Source of the DNA: Nitrosovibrio sp. Nv4
GTDB taxonomy: Bacteria > Pseudomonadota > Gammaproteobacteria > Burkholderiales > Nitrosomonadaceae
Direction: 5' to 3'
NCBI RefSeq assembly: GCF_900215485.1
Contig: NZ_OCMZ01000001.1
Coordinates: forward strand, 682,001-746,000
Length of the DNA: 64,000 bases
Of this stretch, positions 35,901 through 44,913 are shown piece after piece; positions within the stretch are counted from its first letter, which is position 1; every line of letters starts with the position of its first letter. A program made the translations under genes and the position numbers. The notes beneath the pieces are model-generated. The model was not told where the DNA came from and ran no database searches. It was given only the letters and a program-made list of their open reading frames with translations.

Positions 35901-38001
35901 GAGGCCGATCGAATACGTTATCGAAGGCGTGAAGCCGGAGGAACTGACCGTAGGCAATGTTTTCCGCAGTACGATTTTTCTGGATGCGCCCGAGTTCTAT
36001 CAGTACGTCAATGCCAGAATCATTTCTGTGGTTGCGGCAGTGGAAGGCGTCAAATCCACCGCCGGCGGCACCTATCTGCTGCGTCTTGCCTATAACGGCA
36101 CCCCCTTTCACGACCGCAACCTGCACCGTGATCCGCTGGCGTTCCGCACTCCCTGGCGCGAGCGGATTTACAGCTACAACGCGCATGACAACTCGCCCAA
36201 CTTCTCCGACGGCGGAGAGTCCTGGTCCGAAGGCGTCAGCCGGGTGACGCCTTTCTCGACTTGGGAAATCTCGCTACCGAACACGAGCACCAACAAGGGT
36301 TTGAGCTTCGAACGGGACAGTTTGACGATACGGCTGTCGTTCGTACTGGAAGCAAGAATTGCCGATCCGCTGAAGATCATGCAACAGCGGGCCGCCAAAC
36401 GACTGCTCGCTTTCGCCCCACCGCGCCGGTTGCCGGAGCTTCTGGCAGCAAGCGACGTGCTTTTGGCCGCCGCGACCCACTTGCCGTCTACCGAGACGTT
36501 GCTGGCCCAGATGAACGCGCAGGGCAGTTGCACCAATGGCTGGGATGTCGTGTTCAACATGGATCTGAAAGGAATTAACAGCGCGCTGCTGGACCAATAC
36601 GAAACCCTGAAAAAGGATACCGCCTACAAGAATCGTATTACCGTCAACACTTCGGAAAAATATCCTGGGGGTGTTACCGTCATCAATCGCTTCACAATCG
36701 ACTATGGCTATCCCCTATTGAGTTTCAGCGTCAACAACAACAATTCAGCCACACTGAAAATGGAAATACTGAGTGGTTCGGTAGAGCGCTGTTCCCAGGT
36801 GGGTTCGTTGCCGGAACAATGCGATATGCCGCAGTCCATCAGCGGCGAAACACTGACGGCAGTGATTCAGCTCGCCAAGGTGGCGGGCACGGTCAAGATC
36901 GAGAACAGCAATCATAACGTCCTGAAAGTGCAACTGGACATGAAGGAAGGCGCATTCTCCATCAGCAACATCGATTTGAGCGATGCCACGAAGGTGGAAT
37001 TCAACAAGGCGGTCAAAGAGTATTTCGTCAGCAACCCCGTCGTCTACCTGATCAACCAGCTTGACCTGACCGAGATTCCGACGCTGAATGCGCTCAGGCC
37101 CAGTGACTTCGTTTTCAAACCGCTGCAAACGCCAGCCAACAACGAGATGCTGCAACTCTTCATCATGACCGGGGGCCGTGCGGTGCTGAATTACTCGCAG
37201 GCGTTCCTGAACAATATTCCGGAACCCCTGCCGCAAGGCCAGAGCAACAGCATGATGGTGCGTTCCGAATTGATATTCAAGGAAGTTCTGCCGCAAAGCT
37301 TGAGAAACAACGGATGGGTCCTGCAGGGCGTGAATCCGGGCAGTGCAGCCAAGGCCTGGTCGGGCAAGTTCACTAGCGCCAGTGTCATTGGCACAGTGGA
37401 TTTGAGCAAGCTCAACCATAGCTCATCCATCAGCAGCGGACACGGCGGGGGCTCATTCACTGAATACACTTATTCGATTCCCGGTGGCAAAGATGTGTCG
37501 TGGTCTCTGGTGGACACCACCATCACGGCTCAGGCGAACGGGCAAATGTATTACAGCGGTAGTCGTGGGCAGTCGCTGCAATACAATCAGCATTCCTGCA
37601 CTACGGTCTACCCTTGCTTTTGGAGTTGCACCCGTTGCGGCGATTCTATGCTTGCGACCGACGTGACCGTCGAGGCGAGGGCATCACTGCCACTGAGCGT
37701 GGGCGGCGAGGGGCGTAACCAGACGATTCAAATCAAGACCGACAGCAAGGCCGTTGTCGTCAGCGGTCATTTGTCTGGAGGCGGGCCCAGCGGTTCAGAC
37801 GACCTGGCGGCGCAAGTCAACCAGCAGATCCAGAGCCAGGTGCCGCAGCAGATCGTGCAAAAGCTGTCAATTCAGTTTGAGGCGGTTTCCGTGTTCGCAT
37901 TGAAGAATCTGTTGTTCCCCGCGAATAATTACATCACGTTCAGCAGTTGCGCAGTGCCGGGCGACCTGATCCTGCTGGGCAATTTCAATTCAACAAAGTG
38001 A
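32986..38001 (+). CDS. Giant protein with MACPF-like signature and long helical region, putative pore-forming protein
   Basis: This 1671-residue protein has no signal peptide. Residues ~180-220 contain F-G-T-H-Y (200-204) followed by VSAVELGDTIL, close to the MACPF pattern (Y/W/F)GTH(F/Y)x6G(G) of perforin-like proteins. Residues ~330-500 look beta-rich. Residues ~600-720 are long Gln/Ala/Glu-rich helices probably forming a coiled coil. Residues ~720-785 are a hydrophobic-amphipathic helical hairpin (LEVATNLFSLGTSIAIPASS) as in alpha-pore-forming toxins. Residues 1000-1450 are mixed, and a Cys cluster lies near 1536-1556 (C-x5-C-x3-C-x2-C). The last 130 residues are beta-rich. No immunity or secretion gene is adjacent. 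MACPF assignment rests on one motif, so a different large structural or toxin protein is possible. It lies in the accessory stretch beside tRNA-Phe. Confidence 0.6.
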   Translation: MIETKFSIGFSTNLVNGLNPNWKPQAGVLDILYPAEQQAMALRPVEPIAQRSVWSHPIITLHETALDLLDELIPYQIINPSSDIDAPSFGAGALLAGAVGSRPSLEMLSNTIGVDLARTDLRYALVKLERVDGADNHASEVGGILVHARPRQPDPEYGLSAAFTSTSTRLRHAGRSRLQDYGDQLNKEDANKVLDSFREFGTHYVSAVELGDTILQVFAYLPEQFATLKLAYADGSNPLSGPGSQDFAQFTTDRATGIFGYVEEYGGVICLSNTAVFNSTLQNGDWRDTLWSHKNSVFSLFNVNSRLSLANLQQEFTEQTVVAVHLASLGVMIEQKRGLIWQRIFKGAMAQKYRTTIQPNFSVYDQRDFVRMLPQDTAGITSFIASPTVNVYKARLDLADMQLVAAEEVQDFILFTNVLSAGATTTINVPGKKVRLFGQVLDMRTQGQPRSICLADDAFESLQLGCDEFLGALAVQNRSGSRYSVIVDGLRFDLDGSGSAAMPFIADDVRTVPPADTVPLLTDSLQFSMTFAEAVISDQSTLANSGIQQFVRNYLTWLAEMLPAGGSEELIALRVRAMDLANYAVNPEYGSFVPILPYRDYEQYVQSILSYLDRIQLQVAQNEQRMANRRQQELVINVAKTLNQNIIASGELISGVIEANAAQQKDLEGFYDSLIVQGKAEAEQQQAKLNNLNASLFEARGDVDLAAQKYKSAVQQWETMEAIKFGLEVATNLFSLGTSIAIPASSISAVKDLGLAVQRIQKTFNVLNAMSKLYTGISTGAKGLENAQRALDDLDGGQFGNPSTLSWDEMSIQFNQIMASGPDVKPEKASLQAAFATMVLRGKAVAGAESSLHALQRDIYTNQKQKEINSRQAARLEALQQKLHPARVEDLDRSAIDLVALTGHLTFIQNQMLTILAKAFLMQDLALQYANLQPGTPVLAFSLLKFSAAVVRQQATTLEAKSLLAHYQASRTRPIEYVIEGVKPEELTVGNVFRSTIFLDAPEFYQYVNARIISVVAAVEGVKSTAGGTYLLRLAYNGTPFHDRNLHRDPLAFRTPWRERIYSYNAHDNSPNFSDGGESWSEGVSRVTPFSTWEISLPNTSTNKGLSFERDSLTIRLSFVLEARIADPLKIMQQRAAKRLLAFAPPRRLPELLAASDVLLAAATHLPSTETLLAQMNAQGSCTNGWDVVFNMDLKGINSALLDQYETLKKDTAYKNRITVNTSEKYPGGVTVINRFTIDYGYPLLSFSVNNNNSATLKMEILSGSVERCSQVGSLPEQCDMPQSISGETLTAVIQLAKVAGTVKIENSNHNVLKVQLDMKEGAFSISNIDLSDATKVEFNKAVKEYFVSNPVVYLINQLDLTEIPTLNALRPSDFVFKPLQTPANNEMLQLFIMTGGRAVLNYSQAFLNNIPEPLPQGQSNSMMVRSELIFKEVLPQSLRNNGWVLQGVNPGSAAKAWSGKFTSASVIGTVDLSKLNHSSSISSGHGGGSFTEYTYSIPGGKDVSWSLVDTTITAQANGQMYYSGSRGQSLQYNQHSCTTVYPCFWSCTRCGDSMLATDVTVEARASLPLSVGGEGRNQTIQIKTDSKAVVVSGHLSGGGPSGSDDLAAQVNQQIQSQVPQQIVQKLSIQFEAVSVFALKNLLFPANNYITFSSCAVPGDLILLGNFNSTK

Positions 38002-38208
38002 TAGCGTAGCTGTCATACGTTATTGGGGAGCGTCCCAGGCGGACGCTCTTTTCTCTCTGGCGCCCTTGCCGGCGCATATCCGCACTTCCCTCATTTTTTT
38101 CTTCCAAGCAGAAACTCTTCTTGCTTATGGTATTCAAATGCTTGTAATACTATAATCAGCAAATTTTCCAATTCTTCACCGGACTCGCCGGTTACTACCT
38201 TGTCTTCA

Positions 38209-39462
38209 ATGCAGTTATTTGCCTTTGGGATCAACCACCAGACCGCGCCGCTGGACGTGCGCGAGCAGGTGTCGTTTCCGGAAGATGCGATGGAGCATGC
38301 ATTGCACGATCTCGTGGGTCATCGCCCGGTGAGGGAGGCGGCGATTGTTTCCACCTGCAATCGTACGGAAATTTATTGCAGTACCGAGAAGCCAGAGGAA
38401 GCGACCCACTGGCTGGCGGACTTTCATCACTTGCAGGCGCGGGAGCTGGATCCGTATCTCTACAGATTGCCGCGCGAACAAGCGGTGAAGCATGCCTTTC
38501 GTGTGGCCAGCGGACTGGATTCGATGGTACTGGGCGAGCCGCAGATACTCGGCCAGTTGAAGAGCGCGGTGAAGTCGGCCGAGCATGCCGGTACATTGGG
38601 CATGCTGCTCCACAAGCTGTTCCAGCGTACTTTCTTTGTCGCAAAAGAGGTTCGTAGCTCCACCGAGATCGGTGCGAATTCCGTTTCCATGGCTGCGGCC
38701 GCAGCGCGGCTCGCTGAGCGGATTTTTGGCGATATAGCCGAGCAGCGTGTGCTATTCATTGGCGCGGGCGAGATGATCGAATTATGCGCGAGTCATTTTG
38801 CCGCACGTCATCCGAAGCGCCTCACCGTGGCCAATCGCACTACTGAGCGTGCGCAGGTTCTGGCGCATCGTTTCAATGGGCAGGTCATTACGCTGAACGA
38901 GCTCCCTGAGCAGCTGGCGCTGCACGATATCGTGGTGACTTGTACCGCGAGCACGCTTCCCATACTCGGCAAAGGCATGCTGGAGCGCGCGATCAAGGCG
39001 CGGAAGCATCGGCCGATTTTCATGGTGGATCTGGCCGTGCCGCGCGATGTCGAGCCCGAAGTGGCTGAACTGGATGATGTGTTTCTCTATTCCGTGGACG
39101 ATCTTGCCGATATCGTCAAGGAAGGGCTCGATTCACGCCAGGGCGCGGTAGCGCAGGCTGAGGCGATTATCGACACTAATGTGGTCAATTTCATGCACTG
39201 GCTGGAGTCGCGCCAGGTTGTTCCAACCATCCGGGCCCTGCGGGATCAGGCCGAACGGTATCGGCGCCACGAACTGGAGCGAGCGACGAAGCTTCTCGCC
39301 AAAGGGGAGGACCCGCAGAAAATCATCGAATCCTTGAGTAATAGTCTGACCAACAAGTTCCTGCATATACCCTCCTACGCGCTCAATCACGCCGCAACCG
39401 ACGAGCGTGACGATTTGGTCGACCTGATCAGCCGCCTGTACCATCTCCACCGTCCGGAATGA
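38209..39462 (+). CDS. hemA: Glutamyl-tRNA reductase
   Basis: This 417-residue first enzyme of the C5 heme pathway reduces Glu-tRNA to glutamate-1-semialdehyde. Catalytic C50 lies in STCNRTEIY, the NADPH loop is FIGAGEMIE, and the C-terminal dimerisation region ends [12 protein letters not shown] 38209 is chosen because [14 protein letters not shown] is the standard start; the frame is open further upstream but not conserved. It overlaps prfA by 4 bp. hemL of the same pathway is encoded at 54.1 kb. Confidence 0.95.
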   Translation: MQLFAFGINHQTAPLDVREQVSFPEDAMEHALHDLVGHRPVREAAIVSTCNRTEIYCSTEKPEEATHWLADFHHLQARELDPYLYRLPREQAVKHAFRVASGLDSMVLGEPQILGQLKSAVKSAEHAGTLGMLLHKLFQRTFFVAKEVRSSTEIGANSVSMAAAAARLAERIFGDIAEQRVLFIGAGEMIELCASHFAARHPKRLTVANRTTERAQVLAHRFNGQVITLNELPEQLALHDIVVTCTASTLPILGKGMLERAIKARKHRPIFMVDLAVPRDVEPEVAELDDVFLYSVDDLADIVKEGLDSRQGAVAQAEAIIDTNVVNFMHWLESRQVVPTIRALRDQAERYRRHELERATKLLAKGEDPQKIIESLSNSLTNKFLHIPSYALNHAATDERDDLVDLISRLYHLHRPE

Positions 39463-40535
39463 ATAAGAGCATAGCTGTCAAGCTCACGCAGCTTAGCGTG
39501 CGCCTGGAGGAGTTGAATCGTCTGTTGAGTAGCGAGAGCATTACCGCCAATCTCGACAACTATCGCAAGCTCACGCGCGAGCGTGCGGAGATTGCGCCGG
39601 TAGTCGAGCTTTACGATGCATACCTGCAAAGCGAGCGTGATATTCATACCGCGCAGGAGATGACCGGCGATGCCGAAATGCGCGAGTTTGCCGATGCCGA
39701 AATACGCGATGCCAAAGAGAAGCTCGTGCGATTCGGAGCAGAATTGCAGAAACAGTTGCTGCCGAAGGACCCCAACGATGAGCGTAATATTTTTCTGGAA
39801 ATTCGCGCCGGAACAGGCGGAGACGAGTCGGCGCTGTTTGCCGGCGATCTGTTTCGCATGTATGCGCGTTTTGCCGAACGCCAACGCTGGCAGGTCGAGA
39901 TAATTTCGCAAAGCCCCTCCGATGCGGGCGGTTATAAGGAAATCATTGCCAAGATCATCGGTAATGGCGCCTACTCCAAACTCAAGTTCGAATCGGGCGG
40001 CCATCGGGTTCAGCGTGTACCTGCCACGGAGACCCAGGGACGCATTCACACTTCCGCGTGTACTGTCGCCGTCATGCCTGAGGCAGACGAGGTTATGGAC
40101 GTGGTGTTGAACCCCGCAGAGTTAAGGATCGATACTTACCGTGCTTCCGGCGCAGGCGGTCAGCATATCAACAAGACTGATTCCGCGGTGCGAGTGACTC
40201 ACCTGCCGACCGGCATCGTGGTCGAGTGCCAGGATGGCCGTTCGCAGCACAAAAACAAGGCGCAGGCGATGAGTGTGCTGGCTGCACGAATCCGCGACAA
40301 GCAGACCCAGGAGCAGCAAAGCAAGCAGGCTGCTACACGCAAGTCCCTGATTGGCAGCGGCGACCGATCAGGTCGTATTCGTACCTATAATTTCCCCCAG
40401 GGGCGAATAACCGATCATCGTATCAATCTTACGCTTTACAAGATCGAGCAGATCATGGACGGAGATTTGACTGAACTTTGTTCTGCGCTCATGTCCGAAC
40501 ATCAGGCGGAGCAGTTGAAAGCAATGGGGGTGTAG
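39459..40535 (+). CDS. prfA: Peptide chain release factor 1
   Basis: This 358-residue class I release factor reads UAA/UAG. It has the peptide-anticodon PAT in [10 protein letters not shown] (domain 2) and the catalytic GGQ in [16 protein letters not shown]. Length is normal. It overlaps hemA by 4 bp and is followed by prmC, which methylates its GGQ glutamine: the classic hemA-prfA-prmC order. Confidence 0.97.
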   Translation: MNKSIAVKLTQLSVRLEELNRLLSSESITANLDNYRKLTRERAEIAPVVELYDAYLQSERDIHTAQEMTGDAEMREFADAEIRDAKEKLVRFGAELQKQLLPKDPNDERNIFLEIRAGTGGDESALFAGDLFRMYARFAERQRWQVEIISQSPSDAGGYKEIIAKIIGNGAYSKLKFESGGHRVQRVPATETQGRIHTSACTVAVMPEADEVMDVVLNPAELRIDTYRASGAGGQHINKTDSAVRVTHLPTGIVVECQDGRSQHKNKAQAMSVLAARIRDKQTQEQQSKQAATRKSLIGSGDRSGRIRTYNFPQGRITDHRINLTLYKIEQIMDGDLTELCSALMSEHQAEQLKAMGV

Positions 40536-40650
40536 ATAGCGGATTGTCTGGGCTCTACTCATTGTTTGTGCTCTGCTTCCGGGTCCCCGCTGTTTCTCCC
40601 TTGCCTCGTTCAGCAGTGTTATAGCCGGGGTTCGCGGCTGAATCCGTAAT

Positions 40651-41502
40651 ATGAAATTCAATCCCTCCATGCAGCAGATCACGATACGGGAAGCGCTGCT
40701 TCAAGCAGGCCGTGACATTGGCGATATCGAGGCGCGAATGCTGTTGCAGCACGTGCTAAACGTGAGCCACGTCCACCTTATTGTTCAATGCGAACAGGTG
40801 CTTACCGCCGATCAGGCGCGATCCTTTCAGCTGTTGACAGGACGGCGTGCTCATGGCGAGCCTGTCGCCTATCTCACGGACCACCGCGAGTTTTACAGCC
40901 TCGATTTTACAGTCACCCCCGCAGTACTCATTCCCCGGCCTGAAACGGAATTGCTGGTGGATCTTGCGCTGGCGCAAATTCCGGCGAACTTTTCCTGCAA
41001 AATTCTTGATCTTGGAACCGGCAGCGGCGCTATCGCGCTGTGCATAGCAAAACACCGTCCGCTGGCGGACGTCACCGCTGTCGATTTTTCCGCCGATGCC
41101 GTAGTGATTGCAAGAACGAATGCGAAGCAGTTGAATGTGGGCAACGTGTGCATTCTGGAAGCCGACTGGTTCAATGGACTCGCCGGTGAGAAATTCAACC
41201 TCATCGTGTCCAATCCCCCCTATGTCGCGGCTGGCGACTCTCACCTCGCTCAAGGCGATTTGCGCTTCGAACCACGCATGGCGCTGACGGCAGGAGGCGA
41301 AGGTCTTGACTGCCTTCGATCAATCATCGCTTCCGCTCCGGCTCACCTGGTCGCGGGAGGCGTGCTGTTGCTTGAACATGGTTACGACCAGGCGGAAATT
41401 TGCAGGCAATTGCTGGGTGAAGCCGGGTTCGGAGACGTATTTTCTCATCCAGATCTGGCGGGCATCATGCGGGTCAGCGGTGGAAGCCTGATTGTTTCCT
41501 GA
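40651..41502 (+). CDS. prmC: Release factor glutamine N5-methyltransferase PrmC/HemK
   Basis: This 283-residue methyltransferase has SAM motif I ILDLGTGSGAIALC and the glutamine-binding NPPY in VSNPPYVAAGD (residues ~190-200). It methylates the GGQ glutamine of release factors. It lies 115 bp after prfA. Confidence 0.95.
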   Translation: MKFNPSMQQITIREALLQAGRDIGDIEARMLLQHVLNVSHVHLIVQCEQVLTADQARSFQLLTGRRAHGEPVAYLTDHREFYSLDFTVTPAVLIPRPETELLVDLALAQIPANFSCKILDLGTGSGAIALCIAKHRPLADVTAVDFSADAVVIARTNAKQLNVGNVCILEADWFNGLAGEKFNLIVSNPPYVAAGDSHLAQGDLRFEPRMALTAGGEGLDCLRSIIASAPAHLVAGGVLLLEHGYDQAEICRQLLGEAGFGDVFSHPDLAGIMRVSGGSLIVS

Positions 41503-41615
41503 AAGAAGCTGTTAAAATGAAAATTGACCAGCGGAATCAAATCCCTTGAAAAGGGTCTGACTTTCCCATAAGCTGATTTGCAGTTTATTCAATTTCAAGA
41601 GAAAAAGGAGCAGAC

Positions 41616-41924
41616 ATGAATACCCAGGAAACCATCAAGCAACAGGTAACCACCCATCCCGTGGTGCTCTACATGAAAGGCACGCCGGGAGCCCCTCAAT
41701 GCGGTTTTTCCGCCCATGCGGTAAAGGTTCTCAACGCCTGCGGGGTGGATGATATTTTCGCGGTGGATGTGCTTGCCGAACCTGAAATCCGGCAGGGCAT
41801 CAAGGAATACTCAAACTGGCCGACCATTCCGCAACTCTATGTCAACGGTGAGTTTGTCGGAGGTTCGGATATCGTCAGCGAAATGTACCAGAGCGGTGAA
41901 CTGCAGAAATTACTCAAGAAATAA
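41616..41924 (+). CDS. grxD: Monothiol glutaredoxin, Grx4 family
   Basis: This 102-residue protein has the monothiol CGFS motif (C29-G-F-S) in GAPQCGFSAHAV, the TVP-equivalent NWPTIPQLYVNGEFVGGSDI and a normal length. It carries Fe-S clusters with glutathione and BolA partners. It has a strong ribosome-binding site (AAAAGGAG) and its own 113-bp upstream gap after prmC. Confidence 0.95.
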   Translation: MNTQETIKQQVTTHPVVLYMKGTPGAPQCGFSAHAVKVLNACGVDDIFAVDVLAEPEIRQGIKEYSNWPTIPQLYVNGEFVGGSDIVSEMYQSGELQKLLKK

Positions 41925-42154
41925 TTCAGGTTAAGCGCTCGGGGTGATGTGTGCTGACTTGCAGCATACAAGTGCGCCGATTCATGTAAGCCGAACCCCG
42001 ATCGCGTGCCTCGGATGCCCAATTCAGGGGGCAATTGAGGCGTTGAACTGCTGCTGCGTTCAGGAACTGCAATAAGGGATATAAGGGATATGCAAAATCT
42101 CGCCTGGACTGAGCTTTATTCAGCGGTTTCGTAAGAGATGGCGGCAGTCTTGGT

Positions 42155-42577
42155 TTACACGCTCATCGCCGCCGCGATTGCCCAGTACCGCACGAACTTT
42201 CCGATAGCCATGAACAGCATCGCCAATATCCAGTTTATTCGGAGCCATCCCGCAGCGACGCACAACAGATCACCGACTATCGGCACCCATGCCAGCAACA
42301 GGACGAGGCTACCGTGACTGCGCACCCACTCCAGGCCTCGCATGTTGCCCCCGGATTGTTTCAGAAGTGCTTTTTCATCGGGTAAGAAGAGTCCGATAGC
42401 ATACGAACTCATGCCGCCCATGGTGTTGCCCAATGAGGCAAACCCCAGAGCAGGCCAGAAAAGCTGAGGGTAAGCTGTCAAAACACCAAATAGTACGGCC
42501 TCCGATCCGCCAGGCAACAGCGTGGCAGAGAGGAAACTGGTGGTGAATAGCGCCAGTAAACTAGATTGCTCATCCAT
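42155..42577 (-). CDS. YqaA/DedA-like small membrane protein
   Basis: This 140-residue inner-membrane protein has about four helices; GFASLGNTMGGMSSYAIG and WVPIVGDLLCVAAGWLR are typical of the YqaA branch of the VTT/DedA group. These proteins are linked with membrane homeostasis, but no reaction is known. It is convergent with grxD. Confidence 0.82.
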   Translation of the reverse strand: MDEQSSLLALFTTSFLSATLLPGGSEAVLFGVLTAYPQLFWPALGFASLGNTMGGMSSYAIGLFLPDEKALLKQSGGNMRGLEWVRSHGSLVLLLAWVPIVGDLLCVAAGWLRINWILAMLFMAIGKFVRYWAIAAAMSV

Positions 42578-43006
42578 AGACTTTTCTGAAAAATAAACCC
42601 GCAGTTTTGCCCGTCGTTCGGAAGAACCTCAGAGCAAGTTCCGCGCGGGCGCGAAGACAGCTTTGACGGATGGGATGCCCAACCAGCAAGACAGACGCGA
42701 ACTGGGTAAGCGCACAAGGCGGAACAAAGCGATCCGGAGGAAAGTGCGACCAGCGCCGGGGATGCCGTGTTCACGCTGCTGGCGCCTGGTGAATCATCTC
42801 ATTTTATCAGCTCAGCTGGCAAACGGGCGCGCCCAGAGGGCTTGTTCCCGGGTTCCGCAATGTGCTACGGATGGCAATCTGGCCGGTATCTTTACGACCC
42901 GATGTTTGGACGATACCGGTCGGGCTAATCCAAAATTTGACTTAAAGGCCTTATTTCGGCGATGATATGTTGGCCGATTACCCATCTCTGTTCAAGAGGA
43001 AAAACT
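42578..43006. other. Intergenic, no supported gene
   Basis: About 430 bp between the YqaA-like gene and the CADD-like gene. No gene, RNA or known repeat is recognised. AAGAGGA at 42993-42999 is the ribosome-binding site of the CADD-like gene. Confidence 0.4.
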
Positions 43007-43747
43007 ATGACAACTGACGTAACATTCAAACAAAAGATCGATTCCATCATTAGTGCCAGACATCTGCTCAAGCATCCTTTTTATGTGGCCTGGACGGAAG
43101 GCAAGCTCACCAAGGAACAATTACGGGGGTATGCGGAACAATATTTTCATAATGTGCTGGCCGAGCCTACCTACCTGAGCGCGGTACATTTCAATACTCC
43201 GCATTTTCACACTGAATCCAATAGCGGCGACATCAGCGTACGGCAGGAAGTGCTGAAAAATCTGATCAGCGAAGAGCATGGGGAAAAAAACCATCCTGCC
43301 TTGTGGAAGAATTTCGCTCTGGCCCTGGGTTCCAGCGACAACGATCTGGCCAGCGCGAATGCCCTGCCGGGAACCGCCAGACTGGTGGCAACATTCCGGG
43401 ACATCTGCCTGAACCAGCCGTTTTATGCCGGTCTCGCGGCGATGCATGCCTTTGAGTCCCAGGTGCCGTCCATCGCTTCCGTAAAAATCGATGGGCTGGA
43501 GAGGTATTATGGAATGAGCGACCCGGCGAGTTACGAGTTCTTTACCGTACACCAGGAAGCCGACATACATCACTCCCAAGCGGAGTGGACATTGATCGAG
43601 CGCTTTGCCGATACCCCGGAGAAACAGGCTGAGGTGGCGGCAGCAACTACCCGGGCATGTGATGCGCTATGGGGTTTTCTTGATGGCGTCTATGAGAATT
43701 ATTGTTCGGATTTTGTCTGCGAAGACGAAGTAGTTACTCTGCATTAA
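43007..43747 (+). CDS. CADD-family protein, probable self-sacrificing PABA synthase
   Basis: This 246-residue all-helical protein of the PqqC/TenA-like heme-oxygenase fold has the diiron/dimetal ligands Glu and His in SEEHGEKNH, YEQ-type FHTESN, and AMHAFESQVPS and HQEADIHHSQ segments. The family includes chlamydial CADD and N. europaea NE1434, shown in the literature to replace the PabA/B/C route to para-aminobenzoate. ATG 43007 is preceded by AAGAGGAAAA. A role in folate synthesis is inferred from that family. Confidence 0.82.
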   Translation: MTTDVTFKQKIDSIISARHLLKHPFYVAWTEGKLTKEQLRGYAEQYFHNVLAEPTYLSAVHFNTPHFHTESNSGDISVRQEVLKNLISEEHGEKNHPALWKNFALALGSSDNDLASANALPGTARLVATFRDICLNQPFYAGLAAMHAFESQVPSIASVKIDGLERYYGMSDPASYEFFTVHQEADIHHSQAEWTLIERFADTPEKQAEVAAATTRACDALWGFLDGVYENYCSDFVCEDEVVTLH

Positions 43748-43860
43748 CAATCGCATTCTGGTGAGCAGACGATGTACCCATGTATGTCGCTTGTTCACCA
43801 GACGATTTTTCCGCGTTATCTCCTTGGTTTGCCGAGGGGGAAAGCCCTCCTCGGTAAATC

Positions 43861-44796
43861 CTATTCCAGCGGGATGATTCCATCCAGCGTAGCGAAACAC
43901 GTATTCCTCGCGGTTGTCAGAAAGTCGCGCAGATAGGGACGGGAAGCCGTCTCGGTAAGTGTTGACGCATACAGATCGCTCCATAATCCATGTGTGCTGA
44001 TGCGGCGGGCGATCACATAGTCGTGATCGACGTAGTTTTTGAGACCCCAACTGGGTAGTGCCGCGACACCGCGCCGGCTGGCTACCAATTGCAGAATAGC
44101 CACGGTCAGCTCCGCCGTGCGTCGCTCGGGGTGGATGTCGGCGGGTTTCAACACGTTTAGAATCAGGTCAATGCGGTCTTCCGGCACAGGATAGGTAATA
44201 AGGGTTTCATTGGCGAAGTCGGCCGCATGCAATATCCGTTTTCTGCGAAGGGGGTGCTCCGGGGCCAGCACTGCGAGAATCTCGAACCGAAATAGCGGAT
44301 GGTTGACTATGCCGCGCCGCCGCTTGTGTTCCGACCCGATCACTACATCTGCTCCACCTTCCTCCAGCAGTTTGACAGGATCGCTGTGGAATCCGGAAAC
44401 GAGATCCAGTTCCACGTCCGGCCAATGCTGACGGAATGCATCCATGAGCGGCATCAGCCAATCGAAACAGGTGTGGCATTCCAGCGCTATGCGCAAACTG
44501 CCTGTTGCCTGTTGCGACATCTTTGCAAGACCCCGCTCGGTTGCCTGAATTTCTTCCAGTACTTTCCCTGCCAGCGCAACCAGATGTTTCCCTGCATCGG
44601 TCAGCTCAACGGCTTGTCCCCGGCGTTGTATTATCGACAGCCCATAATGGCTCTGCAGCGCCTTGATCTGATGTGACAAGGCAGATTGCGTAAGATGTAC
44701 CCGCTTGGCGGCGCGTGAAACGCTGCCTGTTTCGTGCAGCGCTGCGAGTGTACGGAGATGCCGCAATTCAAGAATGGATACGAGTGACATAGTCAT
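43861..44796 (-). CDS. metR: LysR-type regulator MetR
   Basis: This 311-residue protein has a LysR-type helix-turn-helix at residues ~20-45 (SVSRAAKRVHLTQSALSHQIK) and a substrate-binding domain. It is transcribed divergently from metE with a perfect MetR box between them, which identifies it as MetR, the homocysteine-responsive activator of metE. The start could be the ATG at 44796 or the one two codons later (44790). The box lies just 12-24 bp upstream, allowing autorepression. Confidence 0.9.
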   Translation of the reverse strand: MTMSLVSILELRHLRTLAALHETGSVSRAAKRVHLTQSALSHQIKALQSHYGLSIIQRRGQAVELTDAGKHLVALAGKVLEEIQATERGLAKMSQQATGSLRIALECHTCFDWLMPLMDAFRQHWPDVELDLVSGFHSDPVKLLEEGGADVVIGSEHKRRRGIVNHPLFRFEILAVLAPEHPLRRKRILHAADFANETLITYPVPEDRIDLILNVLKPADIHPERRTAELTVAILQLVASRRGVAALPSWGLKNYVDHDYVIARRISTHGLWSDLYASTLTETASRPYLRDFLTTARNTCFATLDGIIPLE

Positions 44797-44807
44797 GAGT
44801 TTTGATA

Positions 44808-44820
44808 TGAATTCTATTCA
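44808..44820. promoter_or_regulatory. MetR operator
   Basis: TGAATTCTATTCA is a perfect TGAA-N5-TTCA palindrome, the known MetR consensus, between the divergent metR and metE starts. Confidence 0.8.
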
Positions 44821-44913
44821 TTAATATTTTATAAATTTTCATTTGATTCATAGATCAGTCTGCCACACAATCGTTCCCTACTGCAATTAGCAACTAACGT
44901 GGGAGCAATCATT

